Made by a program: the position numbers and the translations under genes | The notes under the pieces: model-generated | What the model was told of the DNA's origin: nothing | Database searches by the model: none | What the model saw: the letters and a program-made list of their open reading frames with translations, nothing else | Shown here: positions 34,037 through 42,042 of the stretch, in pieces | Position numbering within the stretch: the first letter of the stretch is position 1 | How the letters are laid out: every line of letters starts with the position of its first letter | DNA from: an uncultured Verrucomicrobiales bacterium | Lineage (GTDB): Bacteria > Verrucomicrobiota > Verrucomicrobiia > Verrucomicrobiales > DEV007 | Reading direction: 5' to 3' | Assembly (NCBI GenBank): GCA_937891465.1 | Contig: CALAHF010000185.1 | Span: forward strand, 1-51,105 | DNA length: 51,105 nucleotides

Positions 34037-35731
34037 GTGAGTCGGAAGTTCTCCATCGCCATCTTTGCTATCACTGCGGCTTTTTTCGCGGTGTTTTTCC
34101 TGTTTCCTATTTGGAAGACAGTTCAGGAAGCGTTTCGCGGAGCCGATGGTGGTTTCACGTTGGCTTATGTCGGCGAGGTTTTCAAAAACCCGATCTATCT
34201 CGAGGGACTGATCAACTCGTTGAAGATGGGCGTTTTCTCGACCCTAGGTTGCATCATCATCGCGCTGCCTTTGGCCCTGATGGCGAACACCTATCGCTTT
34301 CCGGGGAAAGATGTTTTGAATTCGATGTTGTTAATCCCCATGATTTTGCCGCCATTTGTCGGGGCATTGGGAATCAAGCAGTTTCTCGGGCAAGCCGGGG
34401 TGCTGAACGCATTTCTTGTCAAAATCGGAATAATGGATCCGGGGGCTCCGATCGATTGGTTGGGCGATGGCGCGCTGTTTGGCGTGGTTGTGATGAACGC
34501 GCTGCATTTGTATCCGATCGCGTATCTGAATATCTCGGCAGCGCTGGCAAATCTCGATCCGGCGATGGAAGAAGCCGCGGAAAATTTGGGGTGCACTGGA
34601 TTTCAGCGACTTCGGAAAATCACTCTGCCGCTCATCATGCCGGGCATGTTTGCCGGAGCGACCATCATTTTCATCTGGGCATTTACGGAATTGGGGGTGC
34701 CGCTGGTGTTTGATTTTGGGCGCGTCACGTCCGTGCAAATTTTTGATGGAATCAAAGACCTCAGCGGCAATCCGTTTCCCTACGCGCTGGTTGTTGTGAT
34801 GCTGGTATCGACTTTGATTTTGTATTTGATCGGTAAAATATTCTTTGGCCGCGACAACTTTTCATCATCCGGTCGCGCCTCGACCGGCCGCCATCTAAAA
34901 ACGCCCAACCCCTGGATGGCCGCGCTTTGCACCGGTTCGTTCGTTTTTGTGACTGGAGTGGCGATTCTGCCACACATCGGTGTCGTGTTGCTTTCCGTGT
35001 CGTCGGATTGGTATCAGACCATTCTCCCCGAAGGTTTTACTGCTCAGCATTACGAGGACGCGTTGGGGCATCCGCTCACGGTGAATTCCATCGCGAATTC
35101 GCTGAAATACGCTTCTCTCGCGACTGTGTTTGATATCGTTCTTGGTATCGGGATTGCCTACGTCGTCGTGCGGACTCGTTTGCCCGGGCGACAGCTGCTT
35201 GATGCCATGGCGATGCTACCACTCGCCGTTCCCGGATTGGTTTTGGCCTTCGGTTTTCTCGCGATGACTCGGGAAGGACAGCCGTTCCACGGTCTGATGC
35301 TCGGCGAAAATCCACTGATTATTCTGGTGATCGCCTATGCAGTGCGAAGGCTGCCCTATGTCGTTCGGAGCGCCGCGGCCGGATTTCAGCAAACCAGTGT
35401 CAGCCTTGAAGAAGCTGCCCAAAACCTCGGTTGCCCGCCGCTACGGGCGATGCGCAAAATCACGATCCCACTAATCGCTGCGAACCTCATTGCCGGCGGC
35501 TTACTCGCGTTTTCATTCGCAATGTTGGAGGTATCCGATTCGCTCATTCTCGCGCAGCAGCAACAGCATTTCCCGATTACAAAGGCGATTTACGCTCTCA
35601 TTTCATCGCTGGGAAATGGGCATCATCTCGCCAGTGCACTTGGCGTGTGGGCCATGGTTTTCCTCGGGGTAACGATTATCGGGGCCGGGATTATTCTCGG
35701 GAAAAAGATGGGGGCTTTGTTCCGGGTGTGA
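34037..35731 (+). CDS. Fused two-domain ABC transporter permease (iron/thiamine/spermidine type)
   Basis: A 564-residue inner-membrane protein with about 12 TM segments in two homologous halves. Each half carries the EAA loop that contacts the ATPase: EEAAENLGC...LPLIMPG near 175-205 and EEAAQNLGC...IPLIAAN near 455-485. This fused arrangement is seen in FbpB, ThiP and AfuB-type permeases. The start is a GTG at 34037; no in-frame ATG gives a sensible N-terminus. No ATPase or solute-binding gene lies next to it, which is unusual. The substrate cannot be read from sequence; ferric iron or a small organic cation are the usual options. Confidence 0.88.
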   Translation: MSRKFSIAIFAITAAFFAVFFLFPIWKTVQEAFRGADGGFTLAYVGEVFKNPIYLEGLINSLKMGVFSTLGCIIIALPLALMANTYRFPGKDVLNSMLLIPMILPPFVGALGIKQFLGQAGVLNAFLVKIGIMDPGAPIDWLGDGALFGVVVMNALHLYPIAYLNISAALANLDPAMEEAAENLGCTGFQRLRKITLPLIMPGMFAGATIIFIWAFTELGVPLVFDFGRVTSVQIFDGIKDLSGNPFPYALVVVMLVSTLILYLIGKIFFGRDNFSSSGRASTGRHLKTPNPWMAALCTGSFVFVTGVAILPHIGVVLLSVSSDWYQTILPEGFTAQHYEDALGHPLTVNSIANSLKYASLATVFDIVLGIGIAYVVVRTRLPGRQLLDAMAMLPLAVPGLVLAFGFLAMTREGQPFHGLMLGENPLIILVIAYAVRRLPYVVRSAAAGFQQTSVSLEEAAQNLGCPPLRAMRKITIPLIAANLIAGGLLAFSFAMLEVSDSLILAQQQQHFPITKAIYALISSLGNGHHLASALGVWAMVFLGVTIIGAGIILGKKMGALFRV

Positions 35732-35829
35732 TCAAATCATCTTCACTTGTTGCCGTTTCCCGACGAAAGGCATCGAATTCCTTTGTTCCGGTGTTGCGTC
35801 GGCGTGTATTGCCGTCTAGTTGATTTAAA

Positions 35830-36267
35830 ATGAGTAAGTTATCAATGATTTTTGATCGTCTCACGGCAAGTATTGTCCCGGGGATGATTTGCGATGGAAA
35901 TCGACGGATACTTTTTATCAACAGAGCGTTTTTGGAAATGTGCGGGCATGAAGAGGGTGATCTGCTTGGGAAGACTCCGGGGCGATTGCTGCAGGGGCCG
36001 GAATCTGATGTCGATACCAAGGATAAAGTTAAGAAAAATCTTGAGATTGCAGTTCCGTTCGATTTTTCGATCACCAATTACCGGAAGGATGGCTCAAATT
36101 TTTTTGCCGGGATTTTCGTAAACCCGTTTGTCGAAGGGAGCGATTCATCGGGCTATTTTGTCGGAGTTGGATGTGAGCTTGAGCAATTGGAGGACTCGCC
36201 GGTCAAGACCGGACCATCAGAATTCCGAAGGGCTGCGAGAAATATTCTCCAGCTGGTTCATGGCTGA
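35830..36267 (+). CDS. Single PAS domain protein, LOV-like sequence without the reactive cysteine
   Basis: A 145-residue soluble protein consisting of one PAS domain and a short tail. The strands FINRAFLEMCG, the helix region GKTPGRLLQGPESD, and NYRKDGSNFFAGIFVNPF match the PAS_9/LOV pattern. In photosensing LOV domains the helix motif carries Asn-Cys-Arg, whose Cys forms the flavin adduct; here the place is Pro-Gly-Arg. It therefore probably does not do classic LOV photochemistry. No kinase or output domain is attached, so it may interact in trans. Gene neighbours give no hint. Confidence 0.8.
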   Translation: MSKLSMIFDRLTASIVPGMICDGNRRILFINRAFLEMCGHEEGDLLGKTPGRLLQGPESDVDTKDKVKKNLEIAVPFDFSITNYRKDGSNFFAGIFVNPFVEGSDSSGYFVGVGCELEQLEDSPVKTGPSEFRRAARNILQLVHG

Positions 36268-36354
36268 AGAGCTTGCGCAAGCCACGCTTTCGATTCAGCG
36301 ATTCGGGAATTGCGTGCGGGCCATGAACATTTTGGCATGACGATTTTCGGGCCG

Positions 36355-36615
36355 CTAGGATTTTGGATCTGGAGGCAGTCGCAATATATCAGGATCGTTT
36401 GCGAAAAAATAGACATGTCCGCAATTCCCGCAAACGACTGCTGAGGCTTCGGTTCGTTTGCGTCCTTTAAAAACCAGTGCATCTGGATTGGAATCTCTGG
36501 CCAGCCTCATTGTTCACTGCCGTTGGCCTTCGCCATAGTCCAAGGGCTTCACATTCGGAATCAGATCTCCCGACCCGCAAATCACACACTTTTCGAATTT
36601 GATCAGTTTTGCCAT
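36355..36615 (-). pseudogene. Zinc-ribbon small protein gene interrupted by an in-frame TGA
   Basis: Reading from the ATG at 36615 gives 33 residues with Cys-Val-Ile-Cys, a TGA at 36516-36514, and then 52 more residues in the same frame with Cys-Gly-Asn-Cys, ending at a TAG. Together they resemble a known small bacterial protein family with an N-terminal CxxC followed by DLIPNV, and a PDALxFKG segment before a second CGxCG. The second part could initiate at an ATG 4 bases after the TGA, but it would lack the first Cys pair. A nonsense mutation is the simplest view. Readthrough cannot be excluded. Confidence 0.65.
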
Positions 36616-36726
36616 AGATAACAATTGCATGCCCTGGTTTCCCGATCGATTACAAAGACCCGCTCAATTTCTCTTCTTCACGCCGAAATACGCAGCTTGA
36701 TCCGCATGAGTTTCCAGCACACACTC

Positions 36727-36772
36727 ACGATCCAATAGGTTCTGTTCATCGAGCGGATAGTGTTGGATCGTG
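36727..36772. repeat. Palindromic repeat copy 9
   Basis: ACGATCCAATAGG, CTGTTCATCGAGCGG and TGTTGGATCGTG. Outer arms GATCCAA and TTGGATC changed together relative to GAACCAA/TTGGTTC. It lies upstream of the DUF58 gene. Confidence 0.85.
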
Positions 36773-36826
36773 GCCTGTTCTGTTTGTTGGACGAAGGTCC
36801 AAAGCTCAATGACCTTTTCATAAACG

Positions 36827-37750
36827 ATGCCGGAAGCCACCCCTGAATCCAAAGCTGCAGAAGATTTCTTTGATGTGGAATTTCTTGATCGTTTGCGGGC
36901 GCTTTTCCTGAAACTGCGGAAGCGCCGTCAGCTCAAGAAAAAAGGGATGCAATCCACGCCGGCGACGGGTTACACGCGGGAGTTTAAGGATTTCCGGCAT
37001 TACACGAAGAACGACGATTACCGTGCAATCGATTGGCGGCTCTACGCGCGGTTGGATCGGCTTTTTGTCCGTCTTTACGAGGAAATTCAGGAATATCACA
37101 TCCACGTGCTTGTCGATACCAGCGCTTCGATGGCGCAGCCGTTTGCGGAAAAGAAAACGGCCGCGCTGAAACTGGCGGTCGCGCTTTCGTATCTTGGACT
37201 AGTGGGCCAGCATCGGGTGAGTTTGTATCAAATGGCGGATAAAGTTGGTGATCCGCTCCCACCGATGAAAGGGCAGGGAAATGTGAAGCGAGTGATCGAT
37301 TTTGCGAAGCGACTCGAATTTGGTGGCACGACGGATCTGAACGCGTGTTTTCGCGATTTTCAGCCGTCGCGTCAGCGCTATGGAATCGTATTTGTGATAT
37401 CGGATCTGTATGGTCAGGATGTTGATGAGGCCCAGAAAGCGATTCGTCACGCAACGAGCTGGCCGGGTGAGGTTCATTTCATTCAGGTGTTTCATCCGTG
37501 GGAGGAAAAGCCGGAGATCGATGGCGAAATCGAGTTGATCGACGTCGAAACCGACGAGCATCGCCGCTTGTGGTTTACGCCGAAGGATTTGAAGAAATAC
37601 GAAGCCCGTTATCAGCAGTTTTTGTCGGAGATCGATCATGCCTGCAAGACCCGGCAAATTGATTATCAGCGCTGGCGAACGGATTTGCCCTTCGAAGAGC
37701 TGTTTTTGGATTTGCTGTCGCGGGGGAGTGCCTTGGCGAGTGGGAATTGA
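36827..37750 (+). CDS. DUF58/VWA-domain protein
   Basis: A 307-residue cytosolic protein of the DUF58 family, the usual partner of MoxR ATPases. The N-terminal half contains YTREFKDFRHYTKNDDYRAIDW, a strong DUF58 signature (quoted parts: DFRHY and AIDWR near 65). The VWA-type motif Asp-Thr-Ala/Ser-Ala-Ser appears as DTSAS near 103. The C-terminal part has a helical end with WRTDLPFEELF. The BatA-like gene follows after 49 bases, so the two are probably co-transcribed. moxR itself is 13.7 kb upstream. Role is inferred from the family: part of a MoxR-VWA chaperone or envelope-integrity complex. Confidence 0.88.
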   Translation: MPEATPESKAAEDFFDVEFLDRLRALFLKLRKRRQLKKKGMQSTPATGYTREFKDFRHYTKNDDYRAIDWRLYARLDRLFVRLYEEIQEYHIHVLVDTSASMAQPFAEKKTAALKLAVALSYLGLVGQHRVSLYQMADKVGDPLPPMKGQGNVKRVIDFAKRLEFGGTTDLNACFRDFQPSRQRYGIVFVISDLYGQDVDEAQKAIRHATSWPGEVHFIQVFHPWEEKPEIDGEIELIDVETDEHRRLWFTPKDLKKYEARYQQFLSEIDHACKTRQIDYQRWRTDLPFEELFLDLLSRGSALASGN

Positions 37751-37799
37751 TCGAGCTATCGTGTTTGAAACTTGAAACTGAATCCTTGAAACTGCGCCA

Positions 37800-39773
37800 G
37801 TGACTTTTCTAAATCCATCTCTGCTCGGACTTCTCGGACTGGTTCTGATTCCGTTTGTGCTGTATTTTTTTCGTCGAAAATCGAAGCGGTTTAGCGTTTC
37901 GACGTTGGTGTTTTTCAAAACGCTGGCGCGGGAGCATCAGGAATCGGCTTGGCTGCGGCGGATGAAGAAATTTCTGTCGCTGCTGATGACGCTCATCATT
38001 TTGTGCGCGGCAATTTTTGCGCTGTCGCGACTGATTTTCTCGTCGGGGACAGCGGACGATGTGCGGACAGTCGTGGTGCTGTTGGATCGATCAGCATCGA
38101 TGGCGGTTGAGGACGAGAACGGGACTTCCCGATTGGATGCAGCGATTGCGCAAGTTAAGGACGAGCTTTTAAAAATCCCCGAAGACGTAGGAGTCGCGCT
38201 GATTGCGTATGACGTTCGACCGGAGATTTTGCAGCCACGAACGTTCAAACGGCGCGAGCTGATTTCGCGTTTGGGAGAAGTGGCGGTTCGGCCGATGTCG
38301 GGAGATTCCGGTGCTGCGCTGGACGCTGCCAACGTCCTCGCCAAGCTGGAAACTCCGGCGGCGATTTGGCATTTGAGCGATGATCCGGCGGGTTCATTTT
38401 CGAGCGATCCGGAATCGGAATCGACTGAAAACGCAGAGCCGGAAGTGGCGAGTGCTGATGCCGGTGTTCGAGTCGACGAAATTTCGGTCGCGCTGCCTAA
38501 TCCGATCAATGTTGGCATCACTGCGTTCAATGTCCGTTCCGTGCCGTTGGAGCATGGGCAATTCGATGCGTATGTTCAAGTTGCCCTGAATGATGATGCT
38601 CCGAAAGACGAAACGGTCATCGCCAAACTGGAGGTTATCGTCGGGAGCATACCTTCCCAAATTCGTGAACTGGAATTGAAGCCTGGGCAGCGGGAAGGGC
38701 TTGTTTTGAAGCTGAATGGTGCTGAAAATCAAATGCTGCGGCTTCAGCTGAGTTCGGAAAAAGATGCGTTATCAACTGACAATGTAGTGCTTGCACCATT
38801 GCCCGACGCCCGCCCAATTGTTGCGGCGTGGATTCGGCCAGATCCCGAGAAAGAGCCGGTCGATCCGTATTTGCAGCTTGCACTGAACTCAATTCACGAA
38901 GACGGGCAGCTGGAACTCTATGCAGGAACGCCGGACGATTGGCCGATCGAAGGCGTTGATGTGGTGATTTTTGATCGCTGGTTGCCGGATACCTGGCCAG
39001 AAAATTTGCCGGCGATTGTGTTGAATCCGCCGAGAAATGTCGGGCCGATTGTGGCGCAGCAGCTCCCCAATGGAATTCCGCATGACGAAATTCGAGTAGG
39101 AAATGAAGAGCATCCGCTGCTGTTTCGCGTGGCCAGCAATCGCATTGCGCTTACACAGACCGCTGTATTTTCAGTGGCAGGCTCGATGGAACCGATTTGG
39201 TTGGCAGGACAGGAACCAGTGCTCGCAGCCGGTGAAGTCAAAGGCCAGCGAATTGTCATGATGGGCTTCACGCCGGGGCAATCCGAGCGGCTCCCGTTGC
39301 TCGCTTCGTTTCCGATTTTAATGGCAAATTCATTGCTGTGGGCAGTGGAATCTTCGCCTGGATTGCAGCGTCAGTTTCGTGAATACAGCACGGGTGAGCT
39401 GGCTGAAATCAATGCACCAGACGTGACGTGGTCGCGCTGGGAAGATGGACGTTTAAAAAAGAGCCGGACGAAAGTGGAGGGCGGTTTGATGGAACTGAAT
39501 CAGGTGGGGATTTTTGAAACCATTCCGACGGACCCAAAAACGCCGAAACAAATGGGATCCGCATTTTTGCTGTCAGCCAACGAATCGAATGTTCGTGGTG
39601 CCCGGGAAGCTGGGACTGGTGCAGCCGGAGCAGAATTGAATCAGGCGCCCGAGGCTGAGCCGGCGAAGCGGGCAGGCTGGTTGCGAGGCGATTTGACGTG
39701 GTTGTTTCTTGCGATTGCCGTGATTTTTCTGATCGTCGAAAGCTACTTTTTCCACCGTCACGCGGTGTATTGA
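37800..39773 (+). CDS. BatA-like membrane protein with VWA domain
   Basis: A 657-residue protein starting at GTG 37800. The N-terminal hydrophobic segment with FLNPSLLGLLGL and a following basic stretch (FFRRKSKRFSVSTL) match the N-terminal domain of BatA-type proteins. A second TM near 60-80 precedes the VWA motif Asp-Arg-Ser-Ala-Ser near 101. The middle (about 210-480) is beta-rich, and a third hydrophobic segment close to the C-terminus (LTWLFLAIAVIFLIVESYFF) anchors the end. It follows DUF58 directly. The family has been linked to aerotolerance and envelope function; here the function is inferred. Confidence 0.82.
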   Translation: MTFLNPSLLGLLGLVLIPFVLYFFRRKSKRFSVSTLVFFKTLAREHQESAWLRRMKKFLSLLMTLIILCAAIFALSRLIFSSGTADDVRTVVVLLDRSASMAVEDENGTSRLDAAIAQVKDELLKIPEDVGVALIAYDVRPEILQPRTFKRRELISRLGEVAVRPMSGDSGAALDAANVLAKLETPAAIWHLSDDPAGSFSSDPESESTENAEPEVASADAGVRVDEISVALPNPINVGITAFNVRSVPLEHGQFDAYVQVALNDDAPKDETVIAKLEVIVGSIPSQIRELELKPGQREGLVLKLNGAENQMLRLQLSSEKDALSTDNVVLAPLPDARPIVAAWIRPDPEKEPVDPYLQLALNSIHEDGQLELYAGTPDDWPIEGVDVVIFDRWLPDTWPENLPAIVLNPPRNVGPIVAQQLPNGIPHDEIRVGNEEHPLLFRVASNRIALTQTAVFSVAGSMEPIWLAGQEPVLAAGEVKGQRIVMMGFTPGQSERLPLLASFPILMANSLLWAVESSPGLQRQFREYSTGELAEINAPDVTWSRWEDGRLKKSRTKVEGGLMELNQVGIFETIPTDPKTPKQMGSAFLLSANESNVRGAREAGTGAAGAELNQAPEAEPAKRAGWLRGDLTWLFLAIAVIFLIVESYFFHRHAVY

Positions 39774-39951
39774 TCGATTGCCGCAAAATTTCCGAGGTGG
39801 GTCGAGTCGTCCCTGACGAGCCGCGCGGTCCGATAAGGGGTTGAAATCACCTTCCAGCTCCCCGGCGAAGCGATTGGATTGGGGGTTTCTCGGACCACTA
39901 GGCTCAGCGGGACGCTTCAGCCCACCTCGAAACACTTTTCCGCCCGCATCT

Positions 39952-39996
39952 TTCGAACCAACCCTGTTCGTTCATCGAATATACCCTATTGCATCG
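39952..39996. repeat. Palindromic repeat copy 10
   Basis: TTCGAACCAACCCTGTTCGTTC, ATCGAATATACCCTATTGCATCG. Best read in minus orientation. The interior of one arm is shortened. It lies 42 bases before the ATG of the Tat lipoprotein. The rest of the 265-base gap shows nothing else. Confidence 0.8.
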
Positions 39997-40038
39997 TTGG
40001 GAGGTTTTGGTTTAACGTTGGGAAGAAAATTGAAATTT

Positions 40039-40959
40039 ATGAAAGATCCGCAACCCTCCTCTTCTCGCCGCCGTTTTCTTGAAACTTCAACGCTTGCAGC
40101 GGCTGCGGCCGGTTCGATGGGGCTTGGTGGATGTGCTTTCGACGAAAAAAGGAAAGACGAGCCGCTTTTTAAAATTTCACTGGCGCAATGGACGATCAAT
40201 CCGGAGCTGAAATCGGGGAAAGTCGACAATTTGGATTTTGCGAAGGTCGCGAGTGATCACGGAATTTTCGGGATCGAATATGTGAATCAGTTTTTCATGG
40301 ATAAAGCGTTGAACGCAAAATATATCGCTCAGATGAAGCTGCGAGCGGCTGACCTCGGGGTGAAGAGTTTGATCATCATGTGTGATCGCGAGGGAAATAT
40401 CGGCGATCCGGATGCAAAGAAGCGGGCGCAGACGGTAGAGAATCATCGCAAGTGGATCACGGCAGCGAAGGTGCTTGGGTGCCATTCAATCCGCGTGAAC
40501 GCCGGAAGCTCGGGGACCTACGAAGAGCAGGTGAAGCTAGCCGCTGATGGGCTTTCCAAGTTAACGGCGATCGGCGCAGAGCTCGAAATTAATGTGATCG
40601 TGGAAAATCACGGTGGTCTTTCCAGCAATGGTGATTGGCTGGCAGAGGTGATTAAAAAAGTGGATCACGAGCGCTGTGGAACGCTGCCGGATTTCGGGAA
40701 TTTCCGAATCAAAGACGGGGAGAGCTATGATTCGTATCTCGGAATCGAAAAGCTGATGCCGTGGGCCAAAGGCGTTTCGGTGAAAGACATTGTGTGGGAT
40801 GACAATATGAAGCAGTCGCCCCTGGATTATGAACGGATGCTGAAAATCGTTTTAGATGCAGGATTCAACGGCTATTGCGGGATCGAGCACGGTGGATTTG
40901 TGGGGCTGAATCCGTCGCGCGAGCGGTTGGAGCAGGCACGGGAAAAACTCTCGGCGTGA
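40039..40959 (+). CDS. Tat-exported lipoprotein, sugar phosphate isomerase/epimerase family
   Basis: A 306-residue protein started at the ATG at 40039, which opens a twin-arginine signal (SSSRRRFLETS) and a lipobox-like Gly-Gly-Cys. A longer frame upstream reads through a palindromic repeat and is unlikely. The mature part is an AP-endonuclease-2-type TIM barrel (xylose isomerase-like): IVENHGGLSSNGDWL, LPDFGNF and GYCGIEHGG contain the Glu, His and Asp ligands expected for a divalent metal. These proteins act on sugars or inositols; the substrate is unknown. A secreted protein gene follows within 33 bases, probably in the same operon. Confidence 0.87.
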   Translation: MKDPQPSSSRRRFLETSTLAAAAAGSMGLGGCAFDEKRKDEPLFKISLAQWTINPELKSGKVDNLDFAKVASDHGIFGIEYVNQFFMDKALNAKYIAQMKLRAADLGVKSLIIMCDREGNIGDPDAKKRAQTVENHRKWITAAKVLGCHSIRVNAGSSGTYEEQVKLAADGLSKLTAIGAELEINVIVENHGGLSSNGDWLAEVIKKVDHERCGTLPDFGNFRIKDGESYDSYLGIEKLMPWAKGVSVKDIVWDDNMKQSPLDYERMLKIVLDAGFNGYCGIEHGGFVGLNPSRERLEQAREKLSA

Positions 40960-40991
40960 ATGGTTCGGTATCTGCAGGGTATTTTTCCCCG

Positions 40992-41618
40992 ATGAAAAAA
41001 CTTCCGATCACTCTGGTTCTGCTGGCTCTTGGAATGGCCACATCTGTATTCGCAGATCAATTTGTGCTGTTCGACGCGACGTTTGATTTAACTAAAGAGG
41101 AAGCGGATAAAACCAAATCGCATCTCTTTGTAAAAAAAGAGATGCGGAACAAAGACATGCCGACGGACTGGACCGCTCCGGTGGATTATCGGAACGGGAC
41201 GATTCATCTGCGGCTCGAGGTTTTGGAAAAACCAGCGGGTGATGAAGCAACGACCTGGAGCGTTTGTTACATCCCGAACAAGGGCCAGAAGAACGGTTAC
41301 GGCTGCACCAATACGCCGAAATACACCAAAGCCGGAGTTTATGAAAAGGACGTGAAGATGACGGAGTTTTGGGAGAATGATTCGATCATTTGGAGTGAGG
41401 GAATCAAGATGATGTCGCTCGTCATCAAAGACACAAGCGGCGGCAAAGGGCATGCGCACAATCGCAAAGACGCCGAGAAATTCTTCCCAACGAAAGTGCG
41501 ATTTACGCTCGTTCAGGTGTCGAAAGGCGACACTTACGATGCTTCATTGGTGGCTGAGCTTTTGAAAAAGCCGAGCGTAAATGGAAGGGCTGATGAAGCG
41601 AAGAAAGAATCAGAGTGA
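40992..41618 (+). CDS. Secreted protein of unknown function
   Basis: A 208-residue protein from the ATG at 40992, with a clear signal peptide (LPITLVLLALGMATSVFA). The mature part starts as a beta-rich domain (FVLFDATFDLTKEEADK) and contains several Trp residues and a single Cys pair (Cys-Tyr and Gly-Cys-Thr). I do not recognise the family. It sits 32 bases after the Tat lipoprotein isomerase and is convergent with the ubiquitin-like lipoprotein, 5 bases apart. It may be the extracellular partner of the isomerase, which is inference from adjacency. Confidence 0.72.
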   Translation: MKKLPITLVLLALGMATSVFADQFVLFDATFDLTKEEADKTKSHLFVKKEMRNKDMPTDWTAPVDYRNGTIHLRLEVLEKPAGDEATTWSVCYIPNKGQKNGYGCTNTPKYTKAGVYEKDVKMTEFWENDSIIWSEGIKMMSLVIKDTSGGKGHAHNRKDAEKFFPTKVRFTLVQVSKGDTYDASLVAELLKKPSVNGRADEAKKESE

Positions 41619-41623
41619 ATTGA

Positions 41624-41989
41624 TCACTTCAGTTTCACTTTAATATTTCCGACCGGGTCATTTGATCCGGGCCCAGGATCGCGAAAGCCAAGGTCGCCAA
41701 TCGTTCCTTCGATCTTTTTTCCGGCAACACGGAGATCGAATGTTGCGGGCGCTAAGCCTAGTTTCTCGGCTGCAAAGGCGTGAACTTCGGTGTGGGGAGT
41801 TGATTCCTTTACTTTCATTGTAACGGGTGGAATACCCGTTTTGTGTACAAAAATGTTAAACGATCCATCGTGTGCTTCCGCGGAAGGTTGAGGTGCCGCA
41901 TTCCCATTTCCCTCGCTGTCACCACCACAAGCGGTGAGAAAGGTGGTGGCTGAAACTGCGCAAATGATTGAGAGACAGATTGTTTTCAT
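41624..41989 (-). CDS. Lipoprotein with a ubiquitin-like (beta-grasp) domain
   Basis: A 121-residue protein. The signal peptide ends in Leu-Thr-Ala-Cys, a classic lipobox, and a short Gly/Asn/Ala-rich linker follows. Residues about 43-121 line up by eye with ubiquitin: a first hairpin (FNIFVHKTGIPPVTMKVKE) matches the beta1-beta2 turn, HTEVHAFAAEKLGL matches the central helix, FDLRVAGKKIE matches the RLIFAGKQLE strand-turn, and a final strand NIKVKLK ends the domain. There is no C-terminal di-glycine, so it is unlikely to be a conjugated modifier. It probably sits in the periplasm or outer membrane as a binding module. Fold assignment is inference. Confidence 0.7.
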   Translation of the reverse strand: MKTICLSIICAVSATTFLTACGGDSEGNGNAAPQPSAEAHDGSFNIFVHKTGIPPVTMKVKESTPHTEVHAFAAEKLGLAPATFDLRVAGKKIEGTIGDLGFRDPGPGSNDPVGNIKVKLK

Positions 41990-42042
41990 GGGAGATGGAC
42001 GTTTCGAGATGGATGTTATTCACGGCACTTTGCCGGAGAATT

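Noticed and set aside
33970-34713. 247-codon plus-strand frame overlapping the permease start
   Set aside because: Out-of-frame shadow of the ABC permease, with low-quality Arg/Cys/His-rich composition.
36514-36516. Selenocysteine at the in-frame TGA of the zinc-ribbon gene
   Set aside because: No SECIS-like hairpin was evident right after the TGA, and neither half's family uses Cys at this position; nonsense mutation is simpler.
36664-36852. 62-codon minus-strand frame with a protein-like C-terminus
   Set aside because: About 15 of its residues are translated from repeat copy 9 and its start overlaps the divergent DUF58 gene; no family recognised.
39841-40038. 66-residue N-terminal extension of the Tat lipoprotein
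   Set aside because: It reads through repeat copy 10 and would bury the twin-arginine signal; the ATG at 40039 gives a standard Tat signal.
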